Shown here one piece after another: positions 1 to 10,720 of a stretch of DNA of 64,000 nucleotides (its first letter is position 1; every line of letters begins with the position of its first letter). The translations under genes and the position numbers were made by a program. Source of the stretch: Leptasterias polaris. Lineage: Eukaryota > Echinodermata > Asteroidea > Forcipulatida > Asteriidae. A model generated the notes under the pieces. That model was not told the origin of the DNA, ran no database searches, and worked only from the letters and a program-made list of their open reading frames with translations. The stretch is taken from NCBI GenBank assembly GCA_037783415.1, contig JAZGTN010000223.1, positions 861,006-925,005 of the forward strand. Reading direction: 5' to 3'.

Positions 1-1675
1 TCTATACTTTCCAACCTGGGTTACATTTCTGTTAGTAGTTAACGACAAAAAAGGGTCAACGAGTGACAGCGCTTACCAACACAGATTACTACCTCGTCTC
101 CCAGAAATGTGGAGTATCGGGTGCCTTATAAGTAGCTGACCTGGTAAAATGTGAGGAAGGGCTTGATGATGATGTGACCCATTTTGAGCTGTCAACTTTT
201 TCAGAGGGAAATTTGTACAATGGACAGCTAAAAGAGCACAATGACCAGTTGCAGGAAGGATGCTTAACACGATAGGAGAATGACGCCTGGAGTATTTTCA
301 GATTTGTTTCCCCATGGTAAGTACTTGCCTAAATTCAATTTTCAATACAAATTCAATTAAAAACCCGAAGACATACATTCATGAACAAGTAGGTTTTATC
401 ATAAAACAGTTTAAAAAGAAAATTACAACTATAAACTTTGAGGCAAGTTTACAGACACTTAAAGCTGGAACGCTTTGGCATACCAAAAATAATTTTTCTA
501 ACAGTTGTTTTGTCTTTATGTAAAATAAATACATGAGAAATAAATGTGTAGTCTTCTGACATACTTGTGTTACCCTGCCCTAAAACAAAATAATAATTTG
601 CCACAGCCACTCATCTCATATCTAAAATTTTATTAATTTCAACTAAGTATGTATTTCCGTTTTGTATTCTTTCATCAGCCTATTCTATTGGATACAAACA
701 GATGGGTGTTCAAGATACAAGGCCACAAGTAGCCAAGTTGCAGAGCAGATGATTTCGTCCCTCCAACGCATCAAAGTTCAGCTTTTATTAATGGCTCAAG
801 ACATTTGTGGGTGGCATTATCGTTTCTATTTGTGGGAAAAAGGAATAATTAAAGAAGCTTGGTTGTTTTTAAAGCAGCTTTTGTAGTATCATTTACACAA
901 ACCTTCCAAAATTCAATGTGCAATTTATTCTATATTGTACAAGTTGAACATGGACAATGTTGTACTGCTATGTATCATTGTCAAAACGAATTGTACAAAT
1001 GCATACATTTTCTTCTCATGTTTAGATTAAAGTTCCATACTTTTATGATGTAAGTATTTTGAATCTTTGAAATAACCTTTGGTGGAAATATTGCGTCTAG
1101 GGAGATTGGTACCACTTTCACTTTTTTAAACTACTTTTAACAAATAAAACAACTCACCATCAAAGATATATCATAAATAAAGTATGGTTTTATAATCCTC
1201 GTAATCAAATTTCCACATTACAGAAATAGTAATTAAATTGGCTGCAACCACAATTCTGAAGAGTGATTGTTTCTTTGCATCATTTAAAACTTTTGTACAA
1301 CGTATTTCCAACTGCAAATTAACAATGTTTTTTATAAACAACAGTGGAATAATCCAGTACTTGCCTATCATTAAAGAAATAAAGATTGTGCGAACAGACG
1401 CACCAAATGCAATAATAGCTTCCTCTGATTTATTTTCAACTGCTTTTTGTGTTTATCTTCATTTCATATTTACATTCTAGAGTTAAGTTTCTTGGGCAAA
1501 GGTTATTGTCAACGGTGGAGGGAGGGATATAACTTGTTACATCAAAGTTTTTAATGACATTTTCCGATGCAAATTGTCACCTAATTGATCTCCATATTCA
1601 GTGTACTTTTGTTTGTTTGATATAGGCCTAGCACTAATTAAGTCAACTGATATTTGGATGGGGAAGGGAACTCCG
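1..1675. other. Low-copy AT-rich DNA, no firm gene
   Basis: I see no recognisable gene or repeat here apart from the doubtful exon remnant at 132-275. A textbook splice donor (GTAAGT at 317-322) and a plausible acceptor (TTCTTTCATCAG ending at 678) lie 360 bases apart, but every frame leading into the donor is closed by stops. The two sites could therefore belong to untranslated sequence, a non-coding transcript or chance. The remainder is AT-rich with only short open frames. Confidence 0.5.
132..275 (+). pseudogene. Possible coding-exon remnant (47 codons)
   Basis: An open stretch without its own ATG, running from just after a TAA (129-131) to a TAG at 273-275. Its composition looks protein-like: acidic, with varied codons, containing EEGLDDDVTHFELSTFSEG and later NGQLKEHNDQLQEG. 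I do not recognise the family. No clean acceptor opens this frame, and it closes 41 bases before the donor at 317, so it is either a terminal coding piece, a relic or a chance frame. Evidence is composition only. Confidence 0.2.
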
Positions 1676-1684
1676 CATAAAAGC
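1676..1684. repeat. Left 9-bp target-site duplication of copy 1
   Basis: CATAAAAGC, repeated exactly at 2513-2521 on the other side of the element. Confidence 0.88.
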
Positions 1685-2512
1685 TAGACTTGGTTCCAAG
1701 TCTGTGCTCGTGGTTTTTAGTCTACCTGATAGCCAATACATAATTGCCTGAAATAGCGCCCTCTTGTGGATTAACCTCCGTCTTTAACCTACGATCACAG
1801 ACTTGGGAACATTGTTTTTCGGTTTGTACACACCCTATGGCGAATTAGTCCAAAAGTGGACGGAACACTCTGATTGGTCAGAATCTCAGAAGCCGTCAAT
1901 AAAATGCACATTCAAACTTGACCGTTTATACCACGGGATATAGTACAGAAATACAACATTGAATCACATGTAACTAATCTGCCTCTGCTCAGTGATTCAA
2001 CTTACAGTTTGGAAACAAAAAACCCAAAGTGATTCTAGTTTTTAAATTCAAAATAAATAAAAACGTTGGGAAAATCATTAGACAATTCCATTCAAATAAA
2101 GGGAACACAGTTTTTCGTCTAGTAGGGATCAGGTTATTTGTTATGTTTATTTTTCAATATTTTAAGAATACATCTAGTATTATTTTATGTATAAATTAGA
2201 AATAGCATACGTACAAAGCACTATAAAAATTAAAAACAATGACTCAATCGATTTTACAGAAAATGCTGAAGTGATTATAACCTATTGGGAATAGACGCAA
2301 CCAACAGGAGTTTTGTGGCCTCCTGATTGGCCATCTCTCTGGCATAGTGTTGTTATGTAAATGTCAGTTGTGAATAAATTAATATCCCGTATACACAAGG
2401 GGGTCAAGTCTGAGATTGCGAGCTGAGACCGCGTGATAGCCATTCTGCGGGGGAAATTTTGTGTGGCTGATGCAGAGAAATAACCGCGATCTCAGACTTG
2501 AAATCAAGTCTA
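1685..2512. mobile_element. Non-autonomous DNA transposon, 9-bp-TSD family, copy 1 (828 bp)
   Basis: Both ends begin TAGACTTG when read inward: left TAGACTTGGTTCCAAGTCTG, right (reverse complement) TAGACTTGATTTCAAGTCTG. The element is flanked by a perfect 9-bp duplication, CATAAAAGC at 1676-1684 and 2513-2521, which is direct evidence of transposition. Each terminus is a small palindrome (GACTTGG-TT-CCAAGTC; GACTTGA-TT-TCAAGTC). The right subterminal part holds a longer fold-back between GTCTGAGATTGCG (near 2408) and GCGATCTCAGAC (near 2496). No open frame of note exists inside, so movement would need a transposase from elsewhere. A 9-bp TSD is known for Mutator-like and some Merlin elements; superfamily is unassigned. 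Confidence 0.88.
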
Positions 2513-2521
2513 CATAAAAGC
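2513..2521. repeat. Right 9-bp target-site duplication of copy 1
   Basis: CATAAAAGC, an exact match to 1676-1684. Confidence 0.88.
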
Positions 2522-2973
2522 CTATAGCGCACTTTAAAAAAAATAGATTAATACGAAAAAGGAAACGTTTTGTTTTTTGTTTGAATTATCAAAGATTTGT
2601 GCATGTTATGCCTTTTAAATAAAGTACACCTTTTGGTATTTAAGTTAAACACATTTTTTCCAATTTCAAAATAGTTATAGAATCAACCGTGCGTCGGGAC
2701 GGGATTTGTTGTAAATAAGTGTTGGGCATCTGTTCTCGATAAGGTATTCTTCGTGAGACCGGGAAGAGTACGATGCAAAACTCCCAACTTTGGTTTTATA
2801 ATTTTGAATAAATTTTGCCATGGACATTTTGTCATAATCACGTCTCAGTTGTGACATGGAGGAAGGAAATACATGTATTTTCCTTCCTCCGTGGTTGTGA
2901 TAAAAACCTTGATCAAAATTATTGGAGAACATGCTGCCGCGCGTATTATTTTATGCGCATGTATTTGTGTTTA
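2522..2973. other. Low-copy spacer with one strong palindrome
   Basis: No gene seen. At about 2856-2893 a fold-back pairs ATGGAGGAAGGAAA with TTTCCTTCCTCCGT around a TACATGTA centre. It may be a worn fold-back element, but no flanking duplication is visible. Confidence 0.5.
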
Positions 2974-5278
2974 TTAGGTGTTCGGGCACTCCGCCCGGAA
3001 CACCTCTTGTTTTTGTTCCGGTTTTTTTTCTTTCTTACTTTTTAGGTGTTCGGACAAAAGTCCGAAGACCTCTTCTTATTGTTCGTTTTTTTTGTTTTTT
3101 TAGGTGTTCGGACAAAAGTCCGAATACCTTTTTAGGTGTTCGGACAAAAGTCCGAATACCTCTTGTTATTGTTCGTTTTTTTTTAGGTGTTCGGACAAAA
3201 GTCCGAATACCTCTTGTTATTGTTCGTTTTTTTTTTTTTTTAGGTGTTCGGAGCGGAGCGTAGCTCCGAACACCTCTTCTTATTGTTCGTTTTTTTTTTT
3301 TAGGTGTTCGGAGCGGAGCGTAGCTCCGAACACCTCTTGTTATTGTTCGGTTTTTAGGTGTTCGGAGCGGAGCGTAGCTCCGAACACCTCTTGTTATTGT
3401 TCGTTTTTTTTTTAGGTGTTCGGAGCGGAGCGTAGCTCCGAACACCTCTTCTTATTGTTCGGTTCGCTCCGAACACCTCTTCTTATTGTTCGTTTTTTTA
3501 GGTGTTCGTGCACTCAGCACGGAACACCTCTTGTTATTGTTCGGGTTTTTTTTTTACTTCTTCAGATTCTTCTTCTCTCCGCCGCTTGTCCGCTAACAAA
3601 AGCACAATTCCCAAGCTCATATAAACTTGAAAATTTTACCATAGTTAGATAACCATTAGGAGACGAAACCGTTTCATTTACGTCATGATGACGTCATCAG
3701 GTGTCAAGTTACAAGGTTTTTAAAATTAAAAATGAAAAATCCATATCAAATCAAGATGAAGAGATCGTTAGTTACTTTTTGCGGGATTATATAGAGGTAA
3801 TATAGGTCTTTATTTTTTGTCGTGTGCGTGACCTCACATGACCTCTACTTCCGGTCGAAACAGGAAGAAACAGGAAGTGCCTTGTAATTTAAAAGTGGCA
3901 CACTTTTTGAAGTTTTTTTTAACGGTGTTATAGTCGAGCAAGAGTCTGGTTTAACAAAATAAGATAAGTGACGTCATAAAAGTCAAGAGCGCCCTCTAGC
4001 GGCAGGTTGAAAACTGTTAAAAATACACTTTTACTAGATGTCTGTAGCGAAGTTTATGATAATCGTTTCAAAATTGGTATATATAATGACCTTCATGCAG
4101 ACAACATATGTGTGAAGTTTTATATTGATGACGTCATCATGTGTCACGTGGTATCGCCTTAAAGGTTTACTTTTTGAAGCCGTGTATCTACAAAACCACA
4201 AATTCGACTGAGTTGAAACTTGGCATGTTGAAAGACAGTGATAGTGACAACGTAAATCTAAAGAAACAACATGATGACGTCATTCCTTTTTTTTTATACA
4301 AATACTTGAAATATTGACCAATTATTACGTGTATTTATTGACCCGCTGTCAAACCACGGGCTACACACACACTACGCGAACTAAACCAGTTTACTGTTTT
4401 TTATCACGTAGTGTGTGTGTATACGTTGAGCAAATCATCCGCAAGGTTCAAAGTCCATCAAACATGCTTGTGGTCTAGTCTCTGTTCAAGGTTCGCGCAA
4501 CCTGCTTTTGACAATACGCTTTGTTAGTCTCTAAAACAGCCGTCCATGCAAACCTCGTTAACAATCAAATGCTATGCTTTCGATCGTGTGCTTTTTAAAA
4601 CTTTTGCTAAAGCTGGTGGTGCTATATCAAATTATGGTCATGCTTTTACCACGCTCTGTGGCATTATTGGCTTGCTCTGTGACAGATCGGCTCGTTTTAG
4701 TCTACGCAAACACCAATGTGAGCATTTTTGTTGGCCAACAAAGCCACACAGTCGTGCGTAGCGCGTACACGCTTGCACTTTTCCATTGTTTTTCATCAAT
4801 GACGTGGTCAATTTGCTTTTATTTGCTGTAAAACGTTAATCGGTGACAGGGTACGCTGAATATAAGGCATTTCGTCACTAAGGTGACAAAAGGAATTGTC
4901 GTGTCGTAACAACAATCTACAACCACGTTGCAAATTTACAATAAATTTGCAATGTTGTGTTTTGCACTCGTGGGGCCCAATTTAATTATATTATGTACTG
5001 GAGCATTATTTTTGTGCTCCTATAGTAAATTGCAATATTGAGCTCAAGCCGCGATATATTACATTTAACGCTTGTTTTCCTGATAAAAGACGTCATCAAT
5101 TGTAACATGACTTCGACTTAAAGTTGCAGTTTTACCAGATTTGTATACACAGTATTACAATTGCTTGGTCAAGCTTAAAACCAAATTGATGTATTCAAGC
5201 TGACAATGAGTAACATCCCATTTTTGAACGTCATGCCGAACACCTTGTTTTTGTTGTGTAACAAAAATTTAAGTCTAG
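2974..5278 (+). mobile_element. Helitron/Helentron-like module W1
   Basis: First of eleven abutting modules. It opens with the hairpin array at 2976-3541 and closes with CCGAACACCT, a fold-back (TTGTTTTTGTT / AACAAAAAT) and CTAG at 5275-5278, followed by T. A 3' hairpin shortly before CTRR and then T is the classic Helitron 3' signature; the 5' TC is not clearly resolved, so the class is inferred. The body shares long stretches with W2 and W3 (TTGTCCGCTAACAAAAGCAC near 3585; ACTTCCGGTCGAAACAGGAA near 3847). It contains repeated TGACGTCA palindromes and a CA/TG-rich fold-back at about 4362-4420. No transposase or helicase frame is present. Confidence 0.55.
2976..3541. repeat. Tandem array of ten full 28-34 nt hairpins plus a partial one
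   Basis: Units of about 55-60 bases, each AGGTGTTCG(G), a stem extension, loop, complementary extension and CCGAACACCT, followed by CTTsTTATTGTTCG and a T-run. Full hairpins start at 2976, 3044, 3102, 3134, 3185, 3242, 3302, 3356, 3414 and 3500; a half-unit lies near 3461-3478. Stem extensions differ but stay paired: GGGC/GCCC, GGAC/GTCC (four units), GGAGC/GCTCC (four units), GTGC/GCAC. The open frames read across this array on both strands are artefacts of its periodicity. Confidence 0.9.
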
Positions 5279-6887
5279 TTAGGTGTTCGGCTAACAGCCG
5301 AACAACTCCTTGTTTTTGTTCGTTTTTTGTTTTTTTTATATATTTGTTTTGCTTATTCTTCTGATTGTAGTTTGTCCGCAGAAAAAAACATACTTGCAAA
5401 CCTTTGATCAACTTGAAACTTAATGTGACATTAGAACATAAAGAGCAGAAGATGTGTGAGCATGACGTCATGATGACGTCATCGGGTGTCAAATTACAAG
5501 CCATTTAAGGTCAAAAAGTGCCCTCATGCCAATGCCTGTATGTTTCTGAATAGGAAAGCTATAATATTCATATTTAAACATTATGATAGATCAAGACACG
5601 GGCAACATTTGAAAAGTTAACGCCAAATTCACATGACCTTTACTTCCGGTCGTAACGGAAGGTCAAAGTTTGCCTTTCTGCAATTCTTAACCAAAAAACA
5701 TTTCCTGCCCAAATTCTTCACTTCTGTTTATCCGATCAACCTCAAATTTACACCATGTTAGAACCTTGATGAAACCTCCATCAAGTTGTTGTGACGTCAT
5801 GATTACGTCATCAGGTGTTGAAATACAGTAAATCAAAATTTAATATTTCAAAAAATCATAACTTAATCATTACTGAATGGATTGCTTCAATCAATACATC
5901 ATCGGACAGGTCTTTTAAAACTCAACAAATGCTACACAAAGAGTTATCCCGGTTGTTCTTGACTTCCCGCTGAAAATGTAAGTTGAGAATTACGTTAGTA
6001 TTAGCCCGCAGGTCTGGTAATTCTGCTCCATTGACCACGCGTAATCTTGCATGTACATGTAAACGGTACACACACTGCGCCATTGATCTTAGGTGCAAAG
6101 TCCACGAAGACTGCATTGCTGTGTCGTGATACGTTATCCATGGTGGCGCTATACCAAGTTAATGGTCCTTTGTTACTGCACTCGTCGATAAATGCAACCA
6201 TCCTTCGGAAATCTACGATGTTCGACGGTGGTCCAATGAATAGCTCATTGCATAACCTTCGTGTTAGCCTTTTGTTGGCTTGGTGGTAAATATCAACTGA
6301 ACGAGTGTATTTTGCTGAACTTTTTTGGTGATTTGAATAACTTTTGATAACTGAGAAAATGCAATCGGAAAAAGGTCAACATAAATTTGACTCTGATCAA
6401 CAACGGTTTTTATGCGAATCTAACTATTAGATCCTGTTGAATACTTCAAAGAAATACAATGTGACTAGCAAAATAAATTCAACATAAATTGCACATCGTG
6501 TAAACAGTAGGTTCTTATGCCCTTTTCATAATCATGACAAATGATGTTGCTTCACACATGAGGTAGCAAGCATGCGTAGTTTGATAACATTTATTTTTGA
6601 ATTGTTAGTGATAGTCTTTTAATTTATCAGTTAAGCATGTTAAGTTTGTGACTATTTACATGAAAATTGTTATACATGTGTATCTAAACTACTTTATGGA
6701 GACTCATACAGCAACGATATCACTTTCCCCCGTGTACACTAAAAGTATAAAAGTAATAGGTTTGTAAACGACTTTTTTTTGAAAATTAAAAAACTGTCAA
6801 TATAAATCTGCTTACGCATTTTAGTAACATAACAGTGCCCCATACCCGAACACCTAGTGTTTGTTCTCACAAACACTAAATCTCTAG
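5279..6887 (+). mobile_element. Helitron-like module X1 (1609 bp)
   Basis: Starts TTAGGTGTTCGG with the hairpin GGCT-AAC-AGCC, then a T-run. It ends CCCGAACACCTAG, hairpin GTGTTTGT/ACAAACAC, AAATCTCTAG|T. A very similar complete copy is X5 (22937-24551); the same body is present in X2, X3 and X4. It carries a pair of TGACGTCA sites at 5463-5481, a third near 5790, and an antisense open segment at about 6001-6330. It adjoins W1 on the left and Z1 on the right with no spacer. Confidence 0.6.
6001..6330 (-). pseudogene. Antisense captured-exon candidate in X1
   Basis: Read leftward, an acceptor-like CATTTTCTCAG (near 6349) precedes an open segment whose product includes YTRSVD, ANKRLTRRLCNELFIGPPSN, VDFRRMVAFIDECSNKGPL and AVFVDFAPKINGAVC. 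I do not recognise the protein. The same segment is present in all five X copies (6001, 8004, 11639, 15261, 23590), which is consistent with an exon captured by the element or with a small element-encoded gene. Copies differ by both amino-acid-changing and silent changes, so present-day function is not supported. Confidence 0.3.
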
Positions 6888-7098
6888 TGGATTTTTGAGT
6901 TTGTTCGCCCACCTCAAAAATACACGCATCGTTGTCCGCAGACTTTGACATCTTTCCCAAACTCGCACGGTCATGAAACTTGGCAACAATATTACACCTG
7001 ATGATTAGATAAAACAGAAATTTCGACAACATAATGACGTCACCCAATGAATTATTGGGTAATTAAATGTAAATAATTTAATCAAATTTTGAGTCTAG
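6888..7098 (+). mobile_element. Helitron-like module Z1 (truncated, 211 bp)
   Basis: Begins TGGATTTTTGAGTTTGTTCG directly after the CTAG of X1. The same block begins modules at 18376, 20758 and 24552, where it continues into block Y. Here it stops at TTTTGAGTCT and passes straight into AGTTAGGTGTTCG, so the usual continuation (TTGGTTTAACAACC) and the 3' hairpin are missing. The three-base overlap TCT at the junction suggests microhomology joining, or that the next element really begins with TCTAG. Confidence 0.6.
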
Positions 7099-8003
7099 TT
7101 AGGTGTTCGTTTTTGGTTTTTTTTGTGTGTTTTTTTTTTTTAGGTGTTCGGCTAACAGCCGAACAACACCTTGTTTTTGTTCGTTTTTTTTTTTTTTTTT
7201 TTTTTTTTTTCTTTTTTTTGCTTAATCTTCTGATAGTCGTTTGTCCGCAGAAAAAAACATACTTGCAAACCTTTGATCAACTTGAAACTTAATGTGACAT
7301 TAGAACATAAAGAGCAGAAGACGTGTGAGCAATGACGTCATGATGACGTCATCGGGTGTCAAATTACAAGCCATTTAAGGTAAAAAAGTGCCCTCATGCC
7401 AATGCCTGTATGTTTCTGAATAGGAAAGCTATAATATTCATATTTAAACATTATGATAGATCAAGACACGGGCAACATTTGAAAAGTTAACGCCAAATTC
7501 ACATGACCTTTACTTCCGGTCGTAACGGAAGGTCAAAGTTTGCCTTTCTGCAATTCTTAACCAAAAAACATTTCCTGCCCAAATTCTTCACTTCTGTTTA
7601 TCCGATCAACCTCAAATTTACACCATGTTAGAACCTTGATAAAACCTCCATCAAGTTGTTGTGACGTCATGATTACGTCATCAGGTGTTGAAATACAGTA
7701 AATCAAAATTTAATATTTCAAAAAATCATAACTTAATCATTACTGAATGGATTGCTTCAATCAATACATCATCGGACAGGTCTTTTAAAACTCAACAAAT
7801 GCTACACAAAGAGTTATCCCGGTTGTTCTTGACTTCCCGCTGAAAATGTAAGTTGAACATTACGTTAGTATTAGCCCGCAGGTCTGGTCATTCTGCTCCA
7901 TTGACCACGCGTAATCTTGCATGTACATGTAAACGGTACACACACTGCGCCATTGATCTTGGGTGCAAAGTCCACGAAGACTGCATTGCTGTGTCGTGAT
8001 ACG

Positions 8004-8309
8004 TTATCCATGGTGGCTGTGTCGTGATACGTTATCGATGGTGGCGCTATACCAAGTTAATGGTCCTTTGTTACTGCACTCGTCGATAAATGCAACCATC
8101 CTTCGGAAATCTACGATGTTCGACGGTGGTGCAATGAATAGCTCATTGCATAACCTTCGTGTTAGCCATTCGTTGGCTTGGTGGTGAATATCAACTGAAC
8201 GAGTGTATTTTGCTGAACTGTTTTGGTGATTCACTGATTTGAATAACTTTTGATAACTGAGAAAATGCAATCGGAAAAAGGTCAACATAACTTTGACTCT
8301 GATCAACAA
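8004..8309 (-). pseudogene. Antisense captured-exon candidate in X2
   Basis: Second copy of the segment described at 6001, open for 101 codons. It differs from X1 at several residues (ANEWLTRRL for ANKRLTRRL; FIAPPS for FIGPPS). The 28-base duplication near 7985-8042 breaks the downstream frame, so only the upstream half remains open. Function unknown. Confidence 0.25.
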
Positions 8310-9195
8310 CGGTTTTTATGCGAATCTAACTATTAGATCCTGTTGAATACTTCAAAGAATTACAATGTGACTAGCAAAATAAATTCAACATAAATTGCAC
8401 ATCGTGTAAACAGTAGGTTCTTATGCCCTTTTCATAATCATGACAAATGATGTTGCTTCACACATAAGGTAGCAAGCATGCGTAGTTTGATAACATTAAT
8501 TTTTGAATTGTTAGTCTTTTAATTTATCAGTTAAGCATGTTAAGTTTGTGACTATTTACATGAAAATTGTTATACATGTGTATCTAAACTACTTTATGGA
8601 GACTCATACAGCAACGATATCACTTTCCCCCGTGTACACTAAAAGTATAAAAGTAATAGGTTTGCAAACGACTTTTTTTTGAAAATTAAAAAACTTTCAA
8701 TATAAATCTGCTTACGCATTTTAGTAACATAACAGTGCCCCATACCCGAACAAAGGGTACTGAATACTTATTGTTTTATACACTGGAACAAATCAAGTTT
8801 TTCATAGATCTATTAGAGAAATTGGCCTTTAATCTTAATCCATTGCCTAACGCAGAATGACATACCCCCTCGCGACTGGCAACGGTGGGTAGCTAGCCAG
8901 TCAAGGCACTTGTTACAGACCAACGTGGCACAACGATAGTTGTTTACTATCAGTGCCATGTGGGCGTAACGAGAGTTTCCATTCATGTTTTACTTACAAC
9001 GCAAGAGCAATCTTATCAATGGCGTACTTACTACTACGTACTAGCATTAACATGATTTCCGCTAAGATTCGACGTCTAATTGTTCCCCTACTTGCCCTTC
9101 TCATGGCTTTATGATCAATATGGAATTGAAGACGAAGTTTCACTGAGATGACCACCTGCTTCAGTGATTCGTATGACTTGTAATTGTTTGAGAAA

Positions 9196-9988
9196 ATGCA
9201 AGCAGAAAAAGACGAACATTGGTTATGTGTTTATCAAACACCGAGAAGCAGAGACTTGACATCAGCTCATGAATGGGTGTTTCGGACGGCGTCCACGGCA
9301 GTGTTTATCGATGCTATATCGGTGCCACACGGTGATAAAACGGTAAGCTTTGTGTGAAAATCATTGCTTTTCAAAATGAGTATTGCACAGTTATGTTATA
9401 AAGTTTATCTTTTATCATCCAAGTGGTGGCGTTGGTGATGTTTTTAAAACTAAAGAACGTTTAGTGTGATCGTCGAGGAGTAGAATTGGGCAATGAGGGA
9501 TTGGTATGATTGTTGGCTGTGTCACTAAAGTCAGAAAATGGTCCGACTGAAGAATGTTTGTCGGCAACTTTGATGACGTTTGTGTTAAGTAAAGTAGGTT
9601 TTGTTTATAAGTTGTTCACTTCCAAAACAATATGTGCACCTTCCACTAACCTTTTCTTGTGCAATTTCCTAAGTTTTAATGTTGTTACTGTTTTGACCCC
9701 CCCCCCCCCCCCCTTTGAACAGGTTGGTCATTGAGAGAGCGCAATTAAATTAAATAAATTAGTAGTATTATTATATAAATATGAAACGTTTTAAGTCTTG
9801 ATTTTTGTTTATTTTAACAGTTTCAGCTTGACTTAATTTTCCTAGAGTCATACTTTGTTTATTTTGTAATATTGTTTTTTTCTTCTTCAGAATACAGCAC
9901 ATCCACCGGCATGGTCTTGGATCCAGTGACAGATTTTCCACGTGTTGTTGTGTTGCATTCCTCATTTCCTGTATGATGCACCATACAG
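9196..9988 (+). pseudogene. Two-exon mini-gene candidate in block Y1
   Basis: Exon 1 (9196-9342) is open for 49 codons from an ATG and includes EKDEHWLCVYQTPRSRD, SAHEWVFRTASTAVFIDA and PHGDKT. It ends in phase 0 at a good donor, GTAAGC. Exon 2 follows an excellent acceptor (TTTTTTTCTTCTTCAG, ending at 9890), continues in frame as NTAHPPAWSWIQ and stops at 9929; a second donor follows at 9989 (CATACAG|GTAG). Other Y copies have indels in exon 1 or have lost the acceptor, so Y1 is the best-preserved copy of what looks like captured exons. Family unknown; expression untested. Confidence 0.3.
9697..9780. repeat. Poly-C tract and (ATT)-rich tail inside Y1
   Basis: Seventeen C residues at 9697-9713, then GAACAGGTTGGTCATTGAGA, GAGCGCAAT and an ATT-rich tail. 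Equivalent sequence occurs near 13370, 17174, 19587 and 21972 in the other Y blocks. The GCGCAATATAAATTCAATAA plus (ATT)n ending resembles the 3' tail of an L2-like LINE or a dependent SINE, probably an old insertion inherited by all Y copies. Confidence 0.5.
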
Positions 9989-10720
9989 GTAGAAATAGAA
10001 CTTATAAATCATTATGTTATAAGTCAAAATTCAAGAGAGGCTTAGATTTGCCGTCTTCATGATTTGCCTTCGTTTTGCATTATAATTTCAAACAAGTGCC
10101 CTTTCAATAGTCTAAAAATTAACAAACTGTTCTGTAGGAAAATCAATATCCAAAAATCAAGCAAATTAAGCTTTTTAAATAATACAACTGCCAGCTCAGA
10201 ACTTGCTTGACTTATTTTAGCGACATCATCATCAGTGTTTTTGTATTGAACAATCAATGTTTCCTGAACCGAGTATCCACCTCATTGGATTTGAAACACT
10301 GTTAACAACTTTTCTGAATTGTAACCTAATAATGTCAACATGTATAGTGTGGTTTTTTATCAATACAAAATCGATAACCATCGAAAAATAAATAAACTTA
10401 CTTTCTAAGTTAATCTTTGTTTTCCACTAGGCACATATTTAAATGCCTATGTCTCGCTAAAAACTTTCTAACATCATAATGATGTCATAGGTTTTCAAAT
10501 TTGGCTAAACAAAAGGTTGTTATTTATAAAATTTTTAAAATTTTTAGCAGCCCTTTATTTCTTGTGTAACCTATTTATACTTTACTTTCTCTAATATTTC
10601 AAAAGCTATCAGGATTGTTTTCAGCGATTCAATGATATAGCTTACGCATTAATACAGCAGTGAGCCCACCAGCGATACCCGAACACCTAGTGTTTGTTGT
10701 CACAAACACGTTAAGTCTAG

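Larger units (their letters stand above)
7099..10720 (+). mobile_element. Chimeric Helitron-like module X2+Y1 (3622 bp)
   Basis: An X body with a partial hairpin (7101) and a full one (7142-7163) followed by a T-run of about 24. Near 8751 X switches to block Y (AACAAAGGGTACTGAATAC). The switch falls inside AACA, common to the X end (CCCGAACACC) and the Z-Y body (GAAAACAAAGG). The module ends CCCGAACACCTAG, hairpin, GTTAAGTCTAG at 10720. X3+Y2 has the same junction, so these two units probably arose by duplication of one chimera. X2 carries a 28-base tandem duplication around 7985-8042, also present in X3. Confidence 0.6.

Noticed and set aside
662..886. 74-codon frame MYSFISLFYWIQ...
   Set aside because: Low-complexity AT-rich composition, no homology recognised, starts before the only plausible acceptor.
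3035..3445. Long minus-strand frame rich in RT-PKK repeats and plus-strand FGQKSEYLF-type frames
   Set aside because: They are translations of the tandem AGGTGTTCGG hairpin array; the period and T-runs create the frames on both strands.
4546..4831. Overlapping plus-strand frames of 71 and 85 codons in W1
   Set aside because: Different frames of the same repeat body; W3 carries the same sequence only in part and does not keep either frame.
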